Assembly: GCA_963776225.1 (NCBI GenBank)
Contig: CAVZLL010000004.1
Coordinates: 682,001 to 746,000 of the forward strand
Length of the DNA stretch: 64,000 bases
Direction: 5' to 3'
Source: Bog-756 sp963776225
Lineage (GTDB): Bacteria; Actinomycetota; Acidimicrobiia; Acidimicrobiales; RAAP-2
Positions 36,834-45,130 of this stretch are shown in pieces. How positions within the stretch are numbered: the stretch's first letter is position 1; each line of letters begins with the position of its first letter. Under the pieces are notes generated by a model. The model was given only the letters and a program-made list of their open reading frames with translations. It ran no database searches and was not told where the DNA came from. Made by a program: the position numbers and the translations under genes.

Positions 36834-36904
36834 CATCCACAACTGATATGTGTGCTCAGGGGTAGAATTTTTGCGGCGGCCCGCATCGGCTTGCCACTTG
36901 GCGC

Positions 36905-37927
36905 ATGAGCGACGAAAGAACCTCGGGTTCCCAACCGTGGGCTACGGCCCCCATCCCAACTCCTCTGATTGGCACGCGGCACGACATCAACCCGTTCAGG
37001 TCACTGTTCCACGACCTCGGTCGGATGGCCTTCGATGTCTCCGCTCCGCCGAGGCCGACGACGGCTCTGGTACCTCCGGCGACCGGCAGTTCGATCGTGG
37101 ACGGCGCCAGGGGTGAAAAGGGCGAGGGTCCGGCAAAGTCCAACGTGAGCAAACGACGTCGTGGCGTTGCCAGTCGGTCGACATCACGAGAACCGGCGCT
37201 CGACGCAACGGGGATCCATGCGGTGCAGGAAACGGACTCCTTGCATGGTGACCATCGAGAGACGGAGATCGCAGCGAACGTCGTACCCGCGGAGGAGGTC
37301 GGGCCGGATCGTCCGTGCGGTGAACCACAGCGCCGACGACGATCACTGCTCCGACGTGACCGGGCATCAGCACCCAGGTCTGAGCGTTCCGGCGCAACGG
37401 ACCAAATGGTTCGGGATCCGGTGGAAGATCACTCCGAACCAGTGCCGGATCCGCTCGGAGTTACCGATCTTCAGGTCGCCGCTCCGCCCCAAGCCGCTCC
37501 CTCCCCGGCCGACCGTTTCGAAGCACCGCCTCCCCGCCACCCGCCTCCTCCACCCCCTCCGATGGCGCCGCCACCACCGCCTCACCTCCGATGGCGCCGC
37601 CCTCCGCCTCCGCCGCCTCCGCTGCTTGAAATGCCACCTCCCGAGCCACTCGCACCCAAAGGACGCGCTCCGGTCGACCTCGCCGCCTCGGCCGCGATGG
37701 CAAAGGACATCCTTGCCGCGAGCGAGGAGCGGCCTCCGCCTCCCCCGCCAGGTGAGGATGCCCGCTCAGCCGCCACCGCTCCAGGGCCGGACGCTGATTC
37801 AGCGGAGCAGACCGAACAGCGTGCCCCTGGTTCGGAGGGGAGCAAACCCGGTGTTCCGGAAGACTCCAGCGTCACCTCCGACTTCTTCGCTTCGACCCGC
37901 GGCAAGAAGCGATTCCGCCGACAGTAG
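36905..37927 (+). CDS. Proline-rich, low-complexity protein of unknown function
   Basis: 340 aa. Mostly disordered: a charged N-terminal half with RRRRSLLRRDR, then long proline runs (HPPPPPPPMAPPPPPHLRW; RRPPPPPPPLL), and an end with SDFFASTRGKKRFRRQ. No membrane segment and no domain I recognise. The last 15 basic-aromatic residues look like a defined motif. Its reality rests on a long open frame on the same strand as its neighbours; a competing frame (37161-37970) exists. It might be an adaptor in the pilus system, but nothing proves this. Confidence 0.5.
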   Translation: MSDERTSGSQPWATAPIPTPLIGTRHDINPFRSLFHDLGRMAFDVSAPPRPTTALVPPATGSSIVDGARGEKGEGPAKSNVSKRRRGVASRSTSREPALDATGIHAVQETDSLHGDHRETEIAANVVPAEEVGPDRPCGEPQRRRRSLLRRDRASAPRSERSGATDQMVRDPVEDHSEPVPDPLGVTDLQVAAPPQAAPSPADRFEAPPPRHPPPPPPPMAPPPPPHLRWRRPPPPPPPLLEMPPPEPLAPKGRAPVDLAASAAMAKDILAASEERPPPPPPGEDARSAATAPGPDADSAEQTEQRAPGSEGSKPGVPEDSSVTSDFFASTRGKKRFRRQ

Positions 37928-37958
37928 CGAAATCAGAAGGCGCGGCTACCTGTCGCGC

Positions 37959-38444
37959 TCATGGCGCTGACTCACGCTTCCAGACACCGGAACTTCCACC
38001 TGTCTTCTCCCAGAGCATGAGCTGCCCGATGCTCATGGTGCGGTCGGCGGTCTTGCACATGTCGTAGACGGTCAGTGCGGCGATGGCACAGGCTGTCATG
38101 GCCTCCATCTCGACCCCGGTGCGGTCGACGGCCTCCACCTTCGCCTCGACCTCCACACAGTCGTCTCCAATGGTGAAGTCGACCTGGACCGACCCGACGA
38201 GGAGGGGATGACACATCGGGATCAGGTCGGCTGTCCGCTTGGCTGCCTGGATGCCCGCCACCCGGGCTGCGGCCAGCACATCACCTTTGGTGATCGCGTT
38301 ATTGGCCACCTTGGCCGTCGTCTCCGGCTTCATCGACACCCGGCAGCGGGCAAGAGCGCGGCGGTGGGTTGCCTCCTTCGGGGACACGTCGACGATGCGA
38401 TTGCCTCCGAAGGGGTCCAGGTGAGTAAGGCTGCGGTCGGTCAC
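37959..38444 (-). CDS. moaC: Cyclic pyranopterin monophosphate synthase
   Basis: 161 aa. Molybdenum cofactor step that converts the MoaA product to cPMP. Full set of motifs: MCHPL, GVEMEAMTACAIAALTVYDMCK, and the final GQLMLWEKTGG. GTG start (VTDRSL) behind GGGAG. No other moa gene is adjacent; it sits on the minus strand between two plus-strand genes and is divergent from fmdB across 112 bp. Confidence 0.94.
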   Translation of the reverse strand: MTDRSLTHLDPFGGNRIVDVSPKEATHRRALARCRVSMKPETTAKVANNAITKGDVLAAARVAGIQAAKRTADLIPMCHPLLVGSVQVDFTIGDDCVEVEAKVEAVDRTGVEMEAMTACAIAALTVYDMCKTADRTMSIGQLMLWEKTGGSSGVWKRESAP

Positions 38445-38556
38445 TGGGCGCTCCCGTCGATCACGTGCAGCAGTCTACGGGAGCCCACCACCGGGTGATG
38501 GGGTTGGCACTCTCTCGGGTAGACTGCCAACGACAACGCCTCCGATACCGGAAGGG

Positions 38557-38979
38557 ATGAGCCACTTGCCCACGTACGAATACCGCTGCGACAGCTGCGC
38601 CGAGAACTTCGACGTCGTCCAGGGCTTTCATGACGAACCCCTCACCGCCTGTCCCACCTGCGGCTCGGCGGTCCGCAAGGTGTTCGGCAATGTGGGCATC
38701 GTGTTCAAGGGGAGCGGCTTCTACAAGACCGACAGCCGTGAGCGCGCCCGGTCGACGTCCCGAAACGGCGAAAGTTCGGGTCCCGCGGCCGACTCCGCCG
38801 ACACCTCGTCCTCGAAGACAGGTACTCCGGACCCCTCTGGTGGTTCCAGCGACAACGGATCGACCGGGAAGGGACACGAGCCCTCAGGATCGGGCAAGAC
38901 CCCGTCCCCGCCGGCGGCCCCTGCCGAGAAACCGGCCGGGAAGAAGACCGCAACGAAGCAAGCACCCGCCTCGACCTGA
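38557..38979 (+). CDS. FmdB-family zinc-ribbon protein
   Basis: 140 aa. The first 60 residues are a FmdB/CxxC_CxxC_SSSS regulatory-type zinc ribbon: YEYRCDSCAENFDVVQ and ACPTCGSAVRKVF, followed by GSGFYKTDSR, which is typical of the family. The rest is a Ser/Gly/Pro/Lys-rich disordered tail. Function not established; a regulatory role has been suggested for relatives near amidase genes. TAGACT at about 38519 gives a possible promoter. Confidence 0.85.
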   Translation: MSHLPTYEYRCDSCAENFDVVQGFHDEPLTACPTCGSAVRKVFGNVGIVFKGSGFYKTDSRERARSTSRNGESSGPAADSADTSSSKTGTPDPSGGSSDNGSTGKGHEPSGSGKTPSPPAAPAEKPAGKKTATKQAPAST

Positions 38980-39073
38980 TCCGAGCAACAGGCCCGCTGT
39001 CGGCGCCATTCTCATCGCGCCGAGCGAACAGGGTGCTCGCCTAAGTGACACCGGGCCCGTAGGATGGAGGTTC

Positions 39074-40186
39074 GTGGACACCCTCGATCTCGACCGCCTT
39101 CTGGCCCAACTGGCCGATCTCGACGGCTCGGATCTCCACATCAAGGCCGGCGCTCCGCCGCGCATGAGGCTTGCAGGGTCGCTACGGACCCTCGACGACG
39201 AGCCGGAATTCACAGCTGAGGAGACCCTCGAGATCGCGGAGTCGATCATGACACCTTCCGTGCTCGACACCTTCCGGGAGCGCCACGAGGCCGATTTCGC
39301 CTACAGCGTCCCTGGGACCGGCCGATTCCGGGTGAACGCCTACTACCAACGTTCGTCGGTGGCACTCGCCATGCGCAGGGTACGGGCCTCAGCTGCGAAG
39401 GCAGAAGAGCTCGGCCTGCCCCCGGTGGTCAACCACCTGGCCGAGGAGATGCGGGGACTCGTGCTGGTGACCGGACCAACCGGATCCGGAAAGACCACAA
39501 CGCTCGCCGCCATGATCGACCACATCAACCACCTGCGGACTTGCCATGTGGTCACCATCGAGGACCCGGTGGAGGTCCTCCATACTGACGACCTGGCGGC
39601 GATCGACCAGCGAGAGGTGGGATTCGACACCGAATCGTTCTCCTCGGCCATGCGGGTGGTCCTTCGCCAGGACCCCGATGTCATCCTGGTGGGAGAGATG
39701 CGCGACCAGGAGACCGTTTCTGCCGCGCTCACCGCGGCCGAGACAGGTCACCTTGTCTTCTCGACGCTGCACACCATCAATTCGACCGAGACCATCAATC
39801 GGATCGTCGATTTCTTCCCTCCGCATCAGCAGCAACAGATCCGGGTGAGCCTTGCGGGTTCCCTCAAAGGGATCGTCTCTCAGCGCCTGATCCCCACCGC
39901 GGACGGGAAGAACAGGGTGCCAGCCCTGGAGATCATGGTCGTCAACGGCCGGATCCAGCAGGCCATCATCGACCCGCTGATCACGGGTGACATCGATGGC
40001 ATCGTCGCCGACGGCGAGTACTACGGGATGATGACCTTCGATCAGTCCCTGGTAACGCTCATCGCCAATGGGACCATCGACCTGGCGGAGGCCATGAACA
40101 CGGCTTCGAATCCCCATGATCTCAAGGTGATGCTGGAGCGCCAGGGCATCATGCAGACCGGCTCGTTCGCTGCCAACTTCAGCTGA
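39074..40186 (+). CDS. Second PilT-type twitching ATPase
   Basis: 370 aa, normal PilT length and without the N-terminal extension of the 28256 paralogue. Motifs: GSDLHIKAGAPPRMRLAG, Walker A TGPTGSGKTTTLAA, VTIEDPVEVLH, RQDPDVILVGEMRD, GHLVFSTLHTINS. The PilT signature AIRNLIRE is degenerate here (GRIQQAIIDPL). GTG 39074 follows TAGGATGGAGGTTC, which offers both a -10 box and a Shine-Dalgarno. It precedes the pilMN-pilO genes on the same strand but a hairpin separates them. Probably retraction, or a PilU-like accessory motor. Confidence 0.9.
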   Translation: MDTLDLDRLLAQLADLDGSDLHIKAGAPPRMRLAGSLRTLDDEPEFTAEETLEIAESIMTPSVLDTFRERHEADFAYSVPGTGRFRVNAYYQRSSVALAMRRVRASAAKAEELGLPPVVNHLAEEMRGLVLVTGPTGSGKTTTLAAMIDHINHLRTCHVVTIEDPVEVLHTDDLAAIDQREVGFDTESFSSAMRVVLRQDPDVILVGEMRDQETVSAALTAAETGHLVFSTLHTINSTETINRIVDFFPPHQQQQIRVSLAGSLKGIVSQRLIPTADGKNRVPALEIMVVNGRIQQAIIDPLITGDIDGIVADGEYYGMMTFDQSLVTLIANGTIDLAEAMNTASNPHDLKVMLERQGIMQTGSFAANFS

Positions 40187-40243
40187 AACTACGTCGCAAC
40201 TGGGCGCTCAAGGTGGCGCTCCTTCGGTCCGATAGATCTCCGT

Positions 40244-40273
40244 AGGCCTGGGGCCGCTCATGGACCCAGGCCT
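40244..40273 (+). terminator. Terminator hairpin after the second pilT
   Basis: AGGCCTGGG (40244-40252) pairs with CCCAGGCCT (40265-40273) around a 12-nt loop; GAGTTTC follows. It lies 58 bp after the pilT stop and before pilM. Confidence 0.5.
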
Positions 40274-40446
40274 GAGTTTCACGATTGATTGCCGTGATCC
40301 GAGGGACCGGAGAGAACCCCCATGAGAACTGTCACGCAGCACCACCGGGCCATCCCGAGAGGTGTGAGCACCACTGCCACCTGTCTGGCTGCCGAAGACG
40401 GTAGCCATCTCACTGTGAGAGCTCATGTCGCCACGGGAGGCTCCTC
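40274..40446 (+). promoter_or_regulatory. Leader region of the pilMN-pilO operon
   Basis: 173 bp with no gene. TCTCAC-T-GTGAGA (40408-40420) is a perfect 13-bp palindrome lying 26 bp before the pilM ATG, a candidate operator. GGGAGG at about 40436-40441 serves as ribosome binding site. The remaining sequence has several small stems, but I cannot match it to a known riboswitch. Confidence 0.4.
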
Positions 40447-42188
40447 ATGCCGCAGTTGAATCTGAATCTGACGCCAAGTCTGAAGCCGCATCCGACCGTC
40501 GGACTCGACATCGGCACCAGCGCGGTCCGCGCCGCCGAGCTGGACACGAAGAAGGCGCGCCCGGTCCTCCTCACCTACGGGCAGGTCGGCCTGCCGCCCG
40601 GCGCGCTCGTCGACGGCGAAATCCACGATTCCTTTGCGGTCACCGAAGCCATCACCAAACTGTGGAAGAACGGCCAATTCTCGAGCTCGTCGGTGATCGT
40701 CGGCATCGCCGGACTCCGGGCGATCACCCGCGAGATCGACCTTCCCTTCGTGCCCGACGGCGAAGTGGCCAGCGCCGTACGCTTTCAATCCGAAGAGGTC
40801 ATCCCGTTCCCGCCCGATCAGACCATCCTCTCGTCGCAGGTGCTCGCCGACTACACCTCGGCCGACGGCGAAAAGATGCGCCGGGTGCTCGTCGCTGCAG
40901 CCCACGTGGACATGGTCAACGGGGTGATCGCTGCAGTCGAGAGAGCGGGACTCACGGTCGAAGGCGTCGATCTCATCTCCTCCGCCCTTGTCCGGGCCAT
41001 CGGCGAACACGACGGGTCAGACCAGCCCGAGGCCATCGTCTCCATCGGGGCCGGACTCACCGTGGTGGTCGTCCACCAGTCAGGGAGGCCCCAGTTCGTC
41101 CGAACGATCGGCTCGGGCGGGAACGCAACCACCGAAGCGGTGTCCGCCGCCCTCGATCTGCCCATCGCCGACGCAGAAGCAGTCAAGCGGCGCATCGGTG
41201 AAGCGGTCGCCCAGATGCAGGACGCCGGGCGCGCGGCGCAACCGAGCATGGTCAGACCTGGTTGGCGAGATCAGAAACTCGATCCAGTACTTTGCATCGC
41301 TTCCCGGTCGACTTCCCGTCTCGCAAGTCCTGGTCACCGGCGGCGGCTCCGATCTCTACGGTCTTGTGTCCATGCTGGAGGCGCAGATCCAGATGCCGGT
41401 TCGCACGGTGTCCCCGCTCGGACGCCTGGACGTATCCCGGCTCGACCTCACCGAGGCCCAGGCCGACGAGGTCGGTCCGGTCCTCGCCGCACCCATCGGA
41501 CTGGCACTGCCGGAGCCCGACAAGGCAGTCAAGAAGTTCAACCTGCTTCCACCCGAGGTGGCCAGCCGAGCCCGAATGAAGCGGATCCAGGAGCGCACCC
41601 TGATGGGCGCTGCTGCCGTCCTGATCGTTCTACTCGGGTTCGGTGGTTGGAAGTTCCTCCAGGTGCACAGCGCCCAGAACAACGTGAACCAGCTGAAGTC
41701 GAGCATTGCCACGCTCAACGCCCAAGTTCCCAAGTACGACCTGGTGGTGGCCGCGAACAATGCGTACACCGCCGGTCTGGCCCGCCGTGCGTCCGTGCTC
41801 AACTCCGCGGTCGACTGGCCACTCGCGCTGAGCGAGTTGGTTGCCATCACCCCGGCCCAAGCCGCGGTCGAGTCCTTCATCGGCACCAGCAACGCAACCA
41901 CTGGAACCGCCGGCGCAGCGCCGGCAAGCGGTGCCACGGCGCCGGCCGCGACGACCGGGACCCTCCGGCACGACCTCGGCGGCCATCGGTACCGTGAATC
42001 TGGCTGTGAGCGGACCAGGCCCGAGCCTCTCGATCTCCGCAGCATGGATCGATGCCATTGCCAAGTCCCCGATCTTCGCCAACCCGCTCCAGGGTGCCAC
42101 GACCGTCAGCGCCAACACGATCTCGTTCCCGTTCACCATCTCGGTCACCCCGGTCGCCAGCCTTGACAAGAATGCGAGCCTGAAATGA
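40447..42188 (+). pseudogene. pilM: Fused PilM-PilN pilus alignment protein, two frame breaks
   Basis: The N-terminal part is PilM, an actin-like ATPase: VGLDIGTSAVRAAELD (phosphate 1), REIDLPFVPDGEVASAVRFQ, ISIGAGLTVV-like phosphate 2 and QVLVTGGGSDLYGL. After a one-base shift near 41235-41255 the frame continues without stop from the PilM end (APIGLALPEPDKA) straight into PilN: VKKFNLLPPEV, a membrane helix (TLMGAAAVLIVLLGFGGWKF) and a periplasmic part. A second one-base shift near 41950-41975 leads to IGTVNLAVSGPGPSLSISAAW and the stop. No ATG, GTG or TTG precedes the NLLPPEV motif, so fusion is real unless start use is unusual. Repair gives about 579 aa. Confidence 0.82.
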
Positions 42189-42949
42189 ACACCGTCCGCG
42201 AGTACCGGATGCCCCTGATCATCGGTGCGGGAGCCCTCGTCGCGGTCCTGCTTCTCTGGGCCATCCTGGTGGCACCACAGAACTCCAAGCTGTCAAGCCT
42301 CAAATCGCAGGAGACGCAACTGCAAAGCCAGCAGGCGAGTCTTCAGGCCAAGCTGGCCTCGTTGCAGGCAGAAGGACAGCGGCTGTCCAGCAGCTGTGCC
42401 GACCTGCAGAAGATCACCACCCAGATTCCCTCAGTCCAGGCTCCGACGGATGTGGACGCGGAGGAATCGAGCTTCGAGAGTCAGTTCAACGCGTTGGCTG
42501 GGTCCTCGGGAGTCGCACTGACCCAGTTCAGCGGATTCGCACCGGCGAGCGCCGCATCCACCGCATCCACCGCTGCCACCCCTGCCACGACCAGCACCCC
42601 GGCAGCCGGCGCAGCCACCGCAGTGACCCCCGTACCGACGACCCTGTCGGTCACCGGGAACTACGGACAGATCAACGCGTTCGTCAAGGGTCTGGACAGC
42701 TTCCCGAGGCTCTTCGTGATCCAGCACTTCGATCTCGTGTTCGGGACCTCCGCGTCCGCATCCGGCTCGTCGAGCTCCGCAGCACCGTCAGGAGGGACGC
42801 CCCTCTGGGTGGGCGGCACCGCGACCCCCGCGTCAGCGGGGCCGTACAGCCTGGCGATCACCGGTTCGATCTATTACACCTCGACGCCGAACGCTCTCGA
42901 CGCGTGCACGAAGGCGACGGCTGCGACAGCGTCGTTCAAGAAGCCCTGA
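42185..42949 (+). CDS. pilO: PilO-like pilus alignment protein
   Basis: 254 aa. One N-terminal membrane helix (LIIGAGALVAVLLLWAILVA), a coiled coil (LSSLKSQETQLQSQQASLQA and on, residues 35-70) and a ferredoxin-like periplasmic domain with VTGNYGQINAFVKGLDSFPRLFVI, typical of PilO. A Thr/Ala/Pro-rich insert (about residues 118-145) interrupts it. The start overlaps the pilN stop (ATGA). With PilM and PilN it should link the motor platform to the outer parts of the pilus machine. Confidence 0.85.
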   Translation: MNTVREYRMPLIIGAGALVAVLLLWAILVAPQNSKLSSLKSQETQLQSQQASLQAKLASLQAEGQRLSSSCADLQKITTQIPSVQAPTDVDAEESSFESQFNALAGSSGVALTQFSGFAPASAASTASTAATPATTSTPAAGAATAVTPVPTTLSVTGNYGQINAFVKGLDSFPRLFVIQHFDLVFGTSASASGSSSSAAPSGGTPLWVGGTATPASAGPYSLAITGSIYYTSTPNALDACTKATAATASFKKP

Positions 42950-42985
42950 TCCTGGGCCACCGACCTCGACCTTGGGAGCGAGCCC

Positions 42986-43705
42986 GTGATTGGTGAGCTC
43001 CTGGGGCACGGACCCTTCGCTGGCGCCGTCTTCGCAGACGTGACCTGCTCGACCGATTCGACCGGAACGCTCAACTGCACCGGCGCATCGGCAGGGTTGT
43101 TCGGGGGGCTCGGAGTCCTGCTGTTCGTCTACCTCGCGATCGTCGTCCTCGGCATCGTCGCTGCGGTCAAGATCGTGACCAAGGCGGGATACTCGGGGTG
43201 GTGGGTGCTCATCTCGTTCGTGCCCTTCGTCGGGAGCGTCTTCTTCCTTGTCTTCGCGTTCTCGAACTGGCCGGTCACCCGTGAGGTGGAGCGGCTGAAG
43301 AGACAGCTCACCCCGTCCGGGAGTCACGGGCCTCCCGGCGGTTACGGACCTCCCGGCGGTTACGGCCCAGGTCCCACGCCCCGTGGTTCCGGGCCGGGAC
43401 CCTTCCCACCGAACGCACCCCGGGGATCGGACCCGACCGGGCCGACCGCAGGTGGTGCGCTCCCATCAGACTCGACCGACCCGGGTCCCGGATCTGAAGC
43501 GGACCACATGCTGGGCCACGTCCCACTCCCGACCTTCTGGGAGTACATCCGGGAGGCGACGACGCCGGGCGCTGCGTTGGACACCCGGGTCCGAACAGCG
43601 CCAACCTCGGGTCTCCCCGACGCCGGTTGGTTCCCGGCCCCAGGCGGCGCGCCCGGACGGGAGCGGTACTGGAACGGGGCCAGCTGGACGGATCAGTTCC
43701 GCTGA
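42986..43705 (+). CDS. Membrane protein with DUF2510 C-terminus
   Basis: 239 aa. Two close hydrophobic segments (SAGLFGGLGVLLFVYLAIVV and WVLISFVPFVGSVFFLVFAF), with YSGWWVLISFVP resembling DUF5684/DUF805-type proteins. The middle is Gly/Pro-rich with GPPGGYG repeats, and the end is a DUF2510 motif (DAGWFPAPGGAPGRERYWNG...W). GTG 42986; it follows pilO by 36 bp and may belong to that operon. Function unknown. Confidence 0.7.
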   Translation: MIGELLGHGPFAGAVFADVTCSTDSTGTLNCTGASAGLFGGLGVLLFVYLAIVVLGIVAAVKIVTKAGYSGWWVLISFVPFVGSVFFLVFAFSNWPVTREVERLKRQLTPSGSHGPPGGYGPPGGYGPGPTPRGSGPGPFPPNAPRGSDPTGPTAGGALPSDSTDPGPGSEADHMLGHVPLPTFWEYIREATTPGAALDTRVRTAPTSGLPDAGWFPAPGGAPGRERYWNGASWTDQFR

Positions 43706-43747
43706 CCTTTCCGGTCCGATCCGATCGCTGCAGATCGGTGGGCCGGG

Positions 43748-45130
43748 CTACGCCCCGCTGATCTGCATGTCGCCGATGGCCAGGGTCTGGCCGGCGGCGA
43801 TCCCGGGGAGCCATTCGAGATCGGAACCCACGGCGAGTAGGGACTGCAGCATTCGCTGGAGGGTCGATGCAACGGTGATCTCGCGGACCGGCTCGGCCAG
43901 CCGGCCGTCCCGGATGATCAGACCCTCGGCGCCGACCGAGAAGTCGCCGCTCACCGGGTTGACCCCCGAGTGGACACCGGTCATCGACTGCACGTAGAGG
44001 CCCTCGCCGACCGCGGCGAGCACCCCGTCCTCGTCGTAGCCCTCCGGACCCGGGGCGAGCGTGAGGGCCCGGCACCCCGGGCTCGGCGTGCCGGAGAACC
44101 CACCCCGCACGGCGGACCCGGTCGAGGCCACCCCGGCACGGGATCCCGAGACGGTGTCGTAGAGGAAGCCCCGCAGCAATCCTGCGTCGATCAGGACGTT
44201 CCGCCGGCAGGCGAGCCCCTCTGCGTCGTAGGCGGCCGCACCGAAGGCGCGCGGATCGGTCGGGTCGTCGACCAGGGTGAGGCCGACGTCTCCGACCGAC
44301 TCCCCGATCCGCCCGGCGAAGAACGAACGACCCTTGGCCACCGCCTCACCGGAGAGCGCCGACGAGACAACCGACAGGACCGTGGAGGCCATCCGGCGGT
44401 CGAAGACGACCGTGCTGCGAGACGACGGTCCCTTGGTCGCCCCGAGGAGGCGGACCGCCCGGGTCACCGCGTCGGTGGTGGCCCGGTCAGGATCGAGATC
44501 GGTGAAGCCCCGGCCGACGCTGAACCCCCCGCCGGTCTGGCTGGCGTCGCCGTCGCCGGCGATCACCCCCACCGAGAGGTACCCCGAGGTCTTCCGCGTC
44601 GATGCGCGGATCCCGGTGGTGGAGACCAGGGCCATCTCCACCGCGGTGTCGCCGTAGTCGGCGGCGTCGACCTGACGGATGCGGGGGTCGGCTCCCCTCG
44701 CCTGTGCCTCGAGTGCGAGGGCGAGGTCGACCTTGCGTGCGGTCGGGACCGCCGCCAGCTCCTCGTCCCAGAGATCGACCGGCACCGCCGCCACCCCGTC
44801 GGGCTCGGCCAACCGCACGTGCTCGTCCGCCGTGGCGAAGGCGGCATTGTCACGCGCCTCGTCGAGGGTCTCGCCGATGAGGGCCTCGTCGAGCGTGCCA
44901 GCCCAGGCGAAGCCGAGCCGGTGGTCGGTGACCACCCGGATGCCGATGCCGGCCGAAGTCGCCGACGTGAGCGACTCGACCTCCCCGGCGTACGCCCGGA
45001 CCTCCGTCTCGCTCCCTCGGGCGATGTAGACCTCGACCTCCTCACCGGACCGTGCCCGTCCGGCCACCCGTTCGGCCAGCGCCAGGAGCTCCCCCGTGGC
45101 CGGCGCCGCGCGTTGTGCGGTCGTGCTCAT
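43748..45130 (-). CDS. tldE: TldE/PmbA-family protease subunit
   Basis: 460 aa. Non-catalytic partner of TldD in a complex that cleaves unfolded or modified peptides. TldE lacks the HExxxH zinc motif, as is normal for this subunit. Matching segments: EVEVYIARGSETEVRAYAGE, GIRVVTDHRLGFAWAG, VVFDRRMASTVLSVVSSALSG, LIDAGLLRGFLYDT and VQSMTGVHSGVNPVSGDFSVGAEG. ATG 45130 overlaps the tldD stop (ATGA). No peptide precursor gene is recognisable near. Confidence 0.92.
   Translation of the reverse strand: MSTTAQRAAPATGELLALAERVAGRARSGEEVEVYIARGSETEVRAYAGEVESLTSATSAGIGIRVVTDHRLGFAWAGTLDEALIGETLDEARDNAAFATADEHVRLAEPDGVAAVPVDLWDEELAAVPTARKVDLALALEAQARGADPRIRQVDAADYGDTAVEMALVSTTGIRASTRKTSGYLSVGVIAGDGDASQTGGGFSVGRGFTDLDPDRATTDAVTRAVRLLGATKGPSSRSTVVFDRRMASTVLSVVSSALSGEAVAKGRSFFAGRIGESVGDVGLTLVDDPTDPRAFGAAAYDAEGLACRRNVLIDAGLLRGFLYDTVSGSRAGVASTGSAVRGGFSGTPSPGCRALTLAPGPEGYDEDGVLAAVGEGLYVQSMTGVHSGVNPVSGDFSVGAEGLIIRDGRLAEPVREITVASTLQRMLQSLLAVGSDLEWLPGIAAGQTLAIGDMQISGA

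Noticed and set aside
37161..37970. Competing frame overlapping the proline-rich gene
   Set aside because: Arg/Ser/Pro-rich shadow composition; it runs into the moaC 3' end and lacks a start signal.
40274..40446. Possible c-di-GMP-I riboswitch before pilM
   Set aside because: A GTCACGCA fragment is present, but the core GCAAA segments and tetraloop/receptor cannot be aligned.
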